Source: Actinomycetota bacterium (GTDB lineage Bacteria; Actinomycetota; Actinomycetes; S36-B12; UBA10799). Taken from it: a DNA stretch of 7,383 bases. Made by a program: the position numbers and the translations under genes. Below the pieces are notes generated by a model that was given only the letters and a program-made list of their open reading frames with translations, did no database searches and was not told where the DNA came from. Below are positions 1 through 5,097 of the stretch, in pieces (the stretch's first letter is position 1; each line of letters starts with the position of its first letter). The stretch lies in contig JAUPKO010000926.1 in NCBI GenBank assembly GCA_030837395.1, forward strand, positions 1 to 7,383, written 5' to 3'.

Positions 1-1
1 G

Positions 2-727
2 GAAGCCGAGGTTGACGCAGACGTCGTTGAGCAGCTATCGCGAGCCATCGACGAGACGCCGCAGATGATGGCGCAACTCAATTCCGCAGCCGAGGAGCGC
101 CGGCGAGCCCGTGCTCGCAGCGGCGACTCGGTTGTGGATGACCTGCTCGGACGAGTCGTGGACAAGTTGGAGGGGCTGGACGACTTTCGCGCAACCGCTA
201 GGGAGGAGTTCGTCGCGCTGCTGACTGAGGTGCTGCGGTTCGCGGCTGACCGCGCGGACATCGGGCGGCAGTCTGGCGGCCCGGTGGTTGACTACTTGTT
301 TCCCGCAGCAGCCGGAGAGTCGTTCACCGAGGCCTTCCTCCAATTGGATGTGTACTCGTGGCTGTGCAGCTCGGGATTCCGCCCGCACGTCCGGATGGAG
401 GAACGGGATGTCGCGGCGGGTCGGGCAGATGTGACTGTGCAGCGAGTAGAGCACCGGCTTGTCATTGAGGTGAAGCGCGAGCAGACGAATGCCTCACACA
501 TTTCGCTCGTAGATTCCTACGGACCTCAGACGGTTGGATATGCAGTCGTGGGGCCTGCCTTGTCGATCTCACTTGTTCTCGACCTTACCGACCACAGCCA
601 CGGCGTGCCGAGCCTGAAGGATTCTGTCTGGGTGGACGCGGTTCCGATCGAAGGCGGTTCGCCAAGGCACGTCGTCACCGTTGTCATCAGGGGGAACCGA
701 CCGACGCCGCGTATGATTCTCCGGTAG
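2..727 (+). CDS. PD-(D/E)XK nuclease-like protein, 5' end missing
   Basis: The frame is open from the left edge to a TAG at 725-727, so the gene is truncated by the window and its true start is unseen. The first in-window Met is at 65; residue numbers below count from it. The N-terminal half is charged and probably helical, with an Arg-rich stretch at about 12-18. The C-terminal half carries a likely PD-(D/E)XK core: Asp122 in the strand RADVTV, then Glu135 and Lys137 in LVIEVKRE. A possible helix Glu lies upstream (FTEAF, Glu89). A hydrophobic strand (ISLVLDLTD, about 168-176) follows, as expected for this fold. Nucleases of this type are common as C-terminal domains in restriction and other defence proteins; a defence role here is inference. 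The full domain architecture cannot be known without the missing 5' end. The gene ends 394 bases before the IS110 transposase. Confidence 0.75.
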   Translation, partial: EAEVDADVVEQLSRAIDETPQMMAQLNSAAEERRRARARSGDSVVDDLLGRVVDKLEGLDDFRATAREEFVALLTEVLRFAADRADIGRQSGGPVVDYLFPAAAGESFTEAFLQLDVYSWLCSSGFRPHVRMEERDVAAGRADVTVQRVEHRLVIEVKREQTNASHISLVDSYGPQTVGYAVVGPALSISLVLDLTDHSHGVPSLKDSVWVDAVPIEGGSPRHVVTVVIRGNRPTPRMILR

Positions 728-1121
728 CCAAATACGACACGCCACATGTGCATTCCGTCAGGGTGCCCACGCGGGTCTTGTACAGCTTGCGAGTCAGGGC
801 TGGGATAACAAGTCGGGGGGCCAATGGATACGGACATGAGCATTCCGGGGCCTTCGGCCCGCCGTGGTGAGGGAAGATTGGCGGTGATGTGACGGGCTGC
901 TTGTGCTTTCGGGGTTCCCACGATGATGCTGGTGATGTGCGTTCCGGTTGGACGCCGTTCTGCCTGTATTGCCTGCGAGCATGCACGTGAGCATGGTGGT
1001 GGAGGGCTCCACGGGAACCGTGGAATGTTGCCTTTGAGCACGGGTGCCAGACTTGCGTATTTTTCCTGCCCTCCCCGGGGCGCACACCGAATGTCCGACT
1101 GGTGTGAAGGGAGCAGGGATC
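728..1121 (+). other. Non-coding 5' flank of the IS110 transposase, with stem-loops; candidate bridge-RNA region
   Basis: No convincing gene lies in these 394 bases. They contain the unresolved left end of the IS110 element. Perfect short stem-loops can be read at 848-852/856-860 (GGGCC, loop TTC), 980-984/991-995 (CATGC), 1008-1014/1018-1024 (TCCACGG, loop GAA) and 1083-1088/1101-1106 (CACACC, 12-base loop). A longer-range pairing, 913-919 with 1013-1019 (GGTTCCC/GGGAACC), would compete with the 1008-1024 hairpin. A 9-base direct repeat, GGTGATGTG, is at 883-891 and 931-939. IS110-family elements are known to encode a bridge RNA in a non-coding end; in the IS110 group this is the end upstream of the transposase. 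Placing such an RNA here is inference, since neither its ends nor its guide loops could be fixed. Confidence 0.45.
1034..1063 (+). promoter_or_regulatory. Possible promoter of the IS110 transposase
   Basis: TTGAGC (1034-1039) and TATTTT (1058-1063) are 18 bases apart and resemble -35 and -10 boxes. Transcription would begin near 1070 and give a leader of about 50 bases carrying the CACACC/GGTGTG stem-loop at 1083-1106, just before the ribosome-binding site. The match is moderate and there is no independent support. Confidence 0.35.
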
Positions 1122-2366
1122 ATGGATGTGGTGCACCCGCGGTGCGCGGGGGTCGATGTGTCCAAGCGGGACGCGAAGGTGTGTGTGCGAATCGCTGGGG
1201 CTGGGCGGCGCAAGACTGTTGCCACGGTGACGACGTGGGGTTCGATGACCAACCAGGTGCTGGCGCTACGCGATCATCTGCGCGACCAGCAGGTGACGCT
1301 GGTGGTGATGGAGGCCACCGGCGATTTCTGGAAGCCGTTCTACTACGTGTTGGAGGACGACTTCGAGGTGATGCTGGTCAACCCGCGACATGTGAAGAAC
1401 CTGCCCGGGCGCAAAACCGACGTCTCGGATGCGGCATGGTTGGCCGATCTGGGTGCGCACGGGTTGGTGCGCGGGTCGCTGGTGCCGCCGGAACCGATCC
1501 GTCAGTTGCGGGATTTGACCCGGGCCCGCTCCGCGCTGGTACGCGAACGCGCCCGGCAGGTGCAACGGCTACAGAAGCTGTTGGAGGACGCCGGCATCAA
1601 ACTGTCCTCGGTCGCCACCGACATCACCGGGGTGTCCGGGCGGGCGATGCTGGAGGCGATGATCGCCGGGGAACGGGACCCGGAAGTGCTCGCGGACCTG
1701 GCTAAGCAACGACTGCGCAACAAGATCCCGGCACTGACCGAGGCGTTGACCGGACGGTTCACCGAGCACCACGGGTTCCTGGCCCGCACCTATCTGAACC
1801 TGATCGATCAGCACACCGCCGCGATCGAGGACATCAACGCCCGGATCGAGGTGGTGATCGCCCCTTTCGCCCCAATCCGGGACCTGCTGGTGAGCATCCC
1901 GGGAGTGAGTATCACCGTCGCTGACGTGATCATCGCCGAGACCGGCGCAGACATGTCGGCGTTCCCCACCGCCGGACACCTGGCCTCCTGGGCTGGCACC
2001 TGCCCGGGCAGCAACGAATCGGCCGGCCGGGTCAAATCCACCCACACCAGACCGGGAAACCCCTACCTCAAAGGCGCCCTGGGAATCGCATCGCTGGCCG
2101 CCTCCCGAACCAGGGACACCTACCTGGCGGCCAAATACCGGCGCATCGCATCCCGCCGCGGCCCAATGAAGGCCATCGTCGCCCTGGAGCATTCGATGCT
2201 CATCGCAATCTGGCACATGCTCACCGACGGCACCTTCTACCAAGACCCCGGCGCGGACTACTACAGCCGCCTCAAACCCGAACGGGCCAAGAACCGCGCC
2301 GTCGACCAACTACGCCACCTCGGCTACCACGTCGAACTCACCGAGGTCCAACCCTCAGTGGCATAG
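1122..2366 (+). CDS. IS110-family transposase (DEDD/serine type), apparently intact
   Basis: This 414-residue protein matches the usual length of about 400 for the family, with no frameshift or internal stop. The N-terminal RuvC-like DEDD domain shows Asp12 (AGVDVSK), Glu64 (VVMEATG), and Asp100 and Asp103 (KTDVSDAAWLADL). A coiled-coil-prone segment follows (about 130-155 and 220-245). The C-terminal Transposase_20 region begins at the SIPGVS motif (258-263) and includes GSNESAG, where Ser300 is the likely nucleophile by analogy with the QSG-type motif of other IS110 enzymes. In this family the protein acts with a bridge RNA that pairs with donor and target DNA. The ATG at 1122 is preferred because GAAGGGAG lies just upstream (1106-1113) and the conserved AGVDVSK block then starts at residue 9. 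An in-frame ATG at 1044 would add 26 residues with no family resemblance. The IS110 versus IS1111 subgroup was not resolved. Confidence 0.93.
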   Translation: MDVVHPRCAGVDVSKRDAKVCVRIAGAGRRKTVATVTTWGSMTNQVLALRDHLRDQQVTLVVMEATGDFWKPFYYVLEDDFEVMLVNPRHVKNLPGRKTDVSDAAWLADLGAHGLVRGSLVPPEPIRQLRDLTRARSALVRERARQVQRLQKLLEDAGIKLSSVATDITGVSGRAMLEAMIAGERDPEVLADLAKQRLRNKIPALTEALTGRFTEHHGFLARTYLNLIDQHTAAIEDINARIEVVIAPFAPIRDLLVSIPGVSITVADVIIAETGADMSAFPTAGHLASWAGTCPGSNESAGRVKSTHTRPGNPYLKGALGIASLAASRTRDTYLAAKYRRIASRRGPMKAIVALEHSMLIAIWHMLTDGTFYQDPGADYYSRLKPERAKNRAVDQLRHLGYHVELTEVQPSVA

Positions 2367-2411
2367 CGATCTTCGTGCCAGGCGGGCAGTTCGAGGCGCC
2401 TACTTGACTTT

Positions 2412-2484
2412 GGATTCCGGGAGCGGTCTTGAGTTGTGTGCCCGCCGGAATCCCCATCGTGAGTTGATGAACCGGCACACAACT
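2412..2484 (+). repeat. Two interlocking inverted repeats downstream of the IS110 transposase
   Basis: Two perfect inverted repeats overlap in a pseudoknot-like order. GGATTCCGG (2412-2420) pairs with CCGGAATCC (2445-2453). AGTTGTGTGCC (2432-2442) pairs with GGCACACAACT (2474-2484). The first right arm lies inside the second loop, so as simple hairpins the two interlock rather than nest. They begin about 45 bases after the transposase stop. They could be the 3' end of the element, part of a structured RNA, or a terminator; there is no U-rich tail. Confidence 0.7.
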
Positions 2485-2510
2485 GCGGCGTGGCGGCCGT
2501 CAAGAAGCAA

Positions 2511-2584
2511 GTCACCAGGTTAGGCTCCCCGGTGGCTAAGCGACGCTACGCGCCCATCAGGGCCGGGGAGCCTAACCTGGTGAC
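2511..2584. repeat. Perfect 22-bp inverted repeat with 30-base spacer, possible bidirectional terminator
   Basis: The arm at 2511-2532 (begins GTCACCAGG, ends CTCCCCGG) is the exact reverse complement of 2563-2584. The spacer is 2533-2562. As RNA either strand would form a very stable 22-bp hairpin. It sits between the plus-strand IS110 transposase and minus-strand sequence, a position suited to a bidirectional terminator, but no T-run follows on either strand. It could instead mark a transposon end or protein-binding site. The repeat itself is certain; its role is not. Confidence 0.8.
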
Positions 2585-2661
2585 CCCGTTGATTTGTGCG
2601 CACAAGGGTCCGTCGTCCGGGACACTTCGCGGCCACGATGCTCGCGCGAACCGAAGTCCTT

Positions 2662-2705
2662 GGCACGACGAGCGTTTCCCGGGCACCTGTCGGGGGTCTC
2701 GTCGC
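2662..2705. repeat. Imperfect direct repeat, copy 1 of 2
   Basis: This 44-base stretch aligns without gaps to 3122-3165 at 35 of 44 positions. Shared blocks are GGCACG, AGCGTTTC, GGGCA and TCTCGTCGC. Copy 2 lies upstream of the degenerate transposase on the minus strand, so this copy may be the matching end of a second, otherwise deleted element of the same kind. Apart from these repeats and the transposase remnant, nothing else recognisable is seen between 2585 and 3244. Confidence 0.6.
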
Positions 2706-2855
2706 GACCCTTGGCCGGCTGTCAATGCCGGTCGATCGACGCCGCACTCATCGGCGTCAACTCAGCGCACGCCAAGGACGTACCGGTCAACGCCGTCGAC
2801 GAGTTCGCAATGACGTTCCAACCCGTCGAGTGGGGAGCCGCGCCGGAGGAAGACT

Positions 2856-3068
2856 GGCGCGGTGTTGCTTTCGCGGCACCCTGCGGACCTGCCCTTCGGC
2901 CCCGGCCGGCGAACCGCGGCCGCGACCAACCGACGCGAAGTCGTTGTCACGCGACCAGTCGGTCACCGACAAGACAGCGTCCAGGATCCGACCTCTGTCC
3001 TTCTTGCTCGCCTTCGCATACGCCTTCGCGTACCTCGTAGTGACCTCGGCGCGCGTCTTCATCGACAT
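2856..3068 (-). pseudogene. N-terminal remnant of an integrase-type (IS481/ISNCY-like) transposase, frameshifted
   Basis: The minus-strand frame from 3068 begins MSMKTRAEVTTRYAKAY and continues through KKDRGRIL and TDWSRDN. This is the N-terminal signature I recognise from a widespread actinobacterial DDE integrase-type transposase; the exact IS family name is less certain. After about 2942 the expected continuation appears in another frame (SRRLVAAAVRRPGPKG). Near 2895 the similarity returns to the first frame (GQVRRVPRKQHRA). This implies two compensating indels, and homology stops near 2856. The catalytic DDE domain is absent, so no transposase can be made. A purine-rich GGGAAG lies just upstream of the ATG at 3068. 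Confidence 0.65.
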
Positions 3069-3121
3069 CTCACTTCCCATGCCACCATTACGCGCACCGT
3101 TTCGCGGGCATTCCTACGTGC

Positions 3122-3165
3122 GGCACGGAGAGCGTTTCGCGGGCAGTTTTAGTGAGTCTCGTCGC
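3122..3165. repeat. Imperfect direct repeat, copy 2 of 2, with a short internal repeat beside it
   Basis: This is the partner of 2662-2705, at an offset of 460 bases. Within it, GTTTCGCGGGCA at 3134-3145 is repeated exactly at 3099-3110, 35 bases away, between this site and the transposase remnant start. Such repeated short motifs just outside a transposase start fit the transposase-binding sites of an IS end; that reading is inference. Confidence 0.6.
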
Positions 3166-3244
3166 CTGCTTGATTTCGTGAGTGTTTGGGCCGATACTGA
3201 AAGCGGTCTTCGGGTAGCCTCACACGGAACCCGAGGAAAGTACG

Positions 3245-3276
3245 CCCCGGACTGGCTACGTTTCGTAGTCCCGGGG
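3245..3276 (-). terminator. Hairpin 10 bases after the DUF3800-like gene, probable terminator
   Basis: CCCCGG (3245-3250) pairs with CCGGGG (3271-3276), and CTACG (3256-3260) pairs with CGTAG (3264-3268) around a TTT loop. A small asymmetric internal loop separates the two stems. It begins 10 bases beyond the stop codon at 3287 on the minus strand. There is no T-run, which is common for actinobacterial terminators, so termination is inferred from position and stability. Confidence 0.55.
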
Positions 3277-3286
3277 CCTCTGCGTT

Positions 3287-3937
3287 TCAGGGACGACCCC
3301 AAACGACCTGGGTCGTCTTGCGCACACGTTCAGAGACGAGGCCGTAGGTCTCCCTGTCGCGTCCACAGAGTAAGTCTGATCGTGCCCCCGCGACCAGGTC
3401 GGCGATCCAAAGGAGTGGTTCGGACTTGGTGGCGTGGGCGATTCGCAGGGAACCGGAGACCTGCCGAGCCGCGATGAGGCTTTGAAGGACCTGGTGGTCT
3501 TTCAGGTCTAGTTGATCCAGGCCTCGGCCTCTGGCTGCCCTGGACTCTAACGTGATGTCAAAGACTCCACCTTGAGTGTTGAGTTCAGCGAATGCTTGTC
3601 GAAGGATTCTTGCCCGAACGTGATGCTCGGAATGACCGCGTGGTGGCAGGGCACGTGAGGTCTCGACCACCAGTGCGTCCCAGTCATCGATGGCCATGAC
3701 TGCTGAGATTGCCGCGACTTTGCGCCGCCCGCTCCTCAACTCGGAGTAGTGCAAGGGGAAACCGAGCCTGTCTACCGCAGAAGTCAGCGCTTGTCGGGTC
3801 ATCTCGACGTCGCCTCTCAGGACGACGGCGCTTGCCACGACATAGAAGTCTCCTTGCCCTGAGACCTTTCCGGTCCTGGGGTCGCGTGCCGGCTTCTTTG
3901 ACTCGTCGATGAACGCGATGAGGTCCTCGGGGGTCAT
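3287..3937 (-). CDS. DUF3800-like protein (predicted RNase H fold)
   Basis: This 216-residue protein resembles DUF3800. It has an early strand with Asp-Glu-Ser (IAFIDES, Asp11-Glu12), a second strand (FYVVASAVV, 31-39), the LHYSELRSGRR block (62-72), and a late IADLVAGA helix with Asp180. DUF3800 is predicted to have an RNase H-like fold with acidic active-site residues, so nuclease activity is possible but unproved. The start at 3937 is chosen because its ATG overlaps the TGA of the upstream gene (ATGA, a 4-base overlap), GAGGG lies about 7 bases before it, and the first conserved strand follows at once. An alternative ATG at 3961 would add eight residues. The overlap indicates translational coupling to the helix-turn-helix gene, suggesting that the two products work together. 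A hairpin follows the stop. No signal peptide or membrane segment is seen. Confidence 0.75.
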   Translation of the reverse strand: MTPEDLIAFIDESKKPARDPRTGKVSGQGDFYVVASAVVLRGDVEMTRQALTSAVDRLGFPLHYSELRSGRRKVAAISAVMAIDDWDALVVETSRALPPRGHSEHHVRARILRQAFAELNTQGGVFDITLESRAARGRGLDQLDLKDHQVLQSLIAARQVSGSLRIAHATKSEPLLWIADLVAGARSDLLCGRDRETYGLVSERVRKTTQVVWGRP

Positions 3938-4938
3938 TCGACGGCCCTCGGTGAGGGCCAAGCAACAGCCTTGTATCCAGTCTCATCCCACAACTGTGCA
4001 ACCCAGTCGGCAAGGTCGTCGGGGTTGAGCGTGTCACCGGAGTTTCGCGGCGCATACATGACGAAGGACAGTGACTCGCCGGGCGTGTTCAAATATGGCG
4101 GCGGACTTGTCGTGTACTGCGCCACTTCCTTGCCTGACCTGTTTAGGTCCCGCAGCAGCCAAACAAGCCACTCGGTGGTTGCCCAACCCTCTCGATGAGG
4201 CCCCGCTTCGAGGACCGATGAGTGTGGCTCGGCCGGGAGGATGCTCCAACTGAGGTACCACGCTGAAACGGGGTAGGGGTCAGCAATCGTGACCTGTTCA
4301 TCCCAGCAATTAGCGACGATCCCCGGCAACGCATTGATTGTGCGACACAGATGGACCAGGTGTCCAGGGACCTCGGCATAGTCCACTTCGAGGTCAGTCA
4401 TGGGGGCTGGATGGGTACGCAGACCGGCAGGGAGAGCGGCTGCCGATTCGAGGATCCTTTGTGCGTGCTTCACGGCGTCGTCAATTTCCAGCCACTCATC
4501 CTCTCCAAGGCTTCCGTGCCGACGGTGTTTGTCTGCCTGCAGAACGGTGGTGGCCACATAGACCACATCTCTTGACTCCCGAGCGTGCGCGACCACTGCA
4601 CGGTTGAGGTTGGACGCCGCTCCTTGGAGGTACTTTTCGAGCACGCCGTGTAGAAGTTTCAGGTCTTCCGTCCGATGAGCTTTGGTCGCGAGTGAAACCG
4701 CCTTACCTGATATGCCGAGTTCGGCAGCGACACTCGCTCCTGTCGACCCCACCCGGAGGGTGGCCTCGTACACCGCTCTACGTCGGATTTGACCAACACT
4801 TCCCTGGATGGCCCTCGCCTGTTCGGCAACCTCATCGCACATTCGGGCCCGCTCAACAGGATTCGGAATTGAACGAAGGTAAGCGAGCGTTCGCTCGACT
4901 CGCAGTCCTGTCGTGTAGTCGTAATCGGTCCCACCCAT
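3934..4938 (-). CDS. Uncharacterised protein with predicted N-terminal helix-turn-helix
   Basis: I do not recognise the family of this 334-residue protein. The first 50 residues are charged and helical (VERTLAYLRSIPNPVERAR, then EVAEQARAIQ). Residues 52-86 read as a helix-turn-helix: RRAVYEATLRVG, then SVAAELGIS, a turn, and KAVSLATKAHR. A helical middle follows (about 90-170). The C-terminal half (180-334) is rich in Trp and aromatic residues (SAWYLSWSI, TTEWLVWLLRDL, LADWVAQLWDETGYKAVAW) and looks like a separate globular domain of unknown role. It may bind DNA and regulate or target its partner, but that is inference. It is the first gene of a two-gene operon, overlapping the DUF3800-like gene by 4 bases. 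The ATG at 4938 appears to coincide with the transcription start, giving a leaderless message. Confidence 0.8.
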   Translation of the reverse strand: MGGTDYDYTTGLRVERTLAYLRSIPNPVERARMCDEVAEQARAIQGSVGQIRRRAVYEATLRVGSTGASVAAELGISGKAVSLATKAHRTEDLKLLHGVLEKYLQGAASNLNRAVVAHARESRDVVYVATTVLQADKHRRHGSLGEDEWLEIDDAVKHAQRILESAAALPAGLRTHPAPMTDLEVDYAEVPGHLVHLCRTINALPGIVANCWDEQVTIADPYPVSAWYLSWSILPAEPHSSVLEAGPHREGWATTEWLVWLLRDLNRSGKEVAQYTTSPPPYLNTPGESLSFVMYAPRNSGDTLNPDDLADWVAQLWDETGYKAVAWPSPRAVE

Positions 4939-4944
4939 GCCACA

Positions 4945-4973
4945 ATACTATCTATCCCGGGGGTAACACACAA
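4945..4973 (-). promoter_or_regulatory. Probable leaderless promoter of the HTH/DUF3800 operon
   Basis: On the minus strand TTGTGT (4973-4968) and TAGTAT (4950-4945) are separated by exactly 17 bases. The A of the ATG at 4938 lies 7 bases past the -10 box, where transcription should begin, and no Shine-Dalgarno sequence fits in the six bases between. Leaderless messages are common in actinobacteria. The promoter gives the operon expression independent of the zinc-ribbon nuclease gene upstream. Confidence 0.6.
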
Positions 4974-5097
4974 GGAGGCCGGGTTAGACAGCAGTCAACA
5001 CCCGCACCTAGTCAGGGCGCTGTGTCCCTCCGTGCCCCTTCCACCACGCATCCAGGCGGCGGGACTGCGCACCACGGCCTTTCGCTGGGGGACGCCG

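Larger units (their letters stand above)
848..2484 (+). mobile_element. IS110-family insertion sequence, boundaries approximate
   Basis: The element is defined by its intact transposase and the structured non-coding DNA on both sides. The coordinates span the outermost secondary structures that seem to belong to it; they are not mapped ends. IS110 elements generally lack clear terminal inverted repeats and make little or no target duplication, so single-copy sequence does not reveal the junctions. The upstream nuclease-like gene appears to end intact, so there is no sign that this insertion interrupts a coding region. Confidence 0.5.

Noticed and set aside
1044..1121. Upstream ATG start for the IS110 transposase at 1044
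   Set aside because: The added residues have no family resemblance, and the ATG at 1122 has a strong ribosome-binding site.
687..1252. Minus-strand open frames upstream of the IS110 transposase
   Set aside because: Overlapping frames of similar length, rich in Pro, His, Ser and Arg, with no domain or ribosome-binding site; better read as non-coding.
1569..2309. 246-residue minus-strand open frame inside the IS110 transposase
   Set aside because: It is wholly antisense to a well-supported gene, with low-complexity Gly/Val/Asp-rich composition and no domain.
2514..2532. DtxR/IdeR iron box, since AGGTTAGGCT matches ten bases of the 19-base consensus
   Set aside because: Only 12 of 19 positions match, the second half-site is lost, and no gene starts nearby that such a site could control.
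2511..2584. Integron attC-like site because of GTTAGGC and GCCTAAC in the two arms
   Set aside because: In attC sites the order is GCCTAAC-type first and GTTAGGC-type last; here it is reversed. The arms are also perfectly matched, whereas attC arms carry extrahelical bases, and no cassette gene or integrase is present.
2596..3477. 293-residue plus-strand open frame
   Set aside because: It runs antisense through the transposase remnant and the 3' end of the DUF3800-like gene, is Arg/Pro-rich and has no recognisable domain; it is a product of high GC content.
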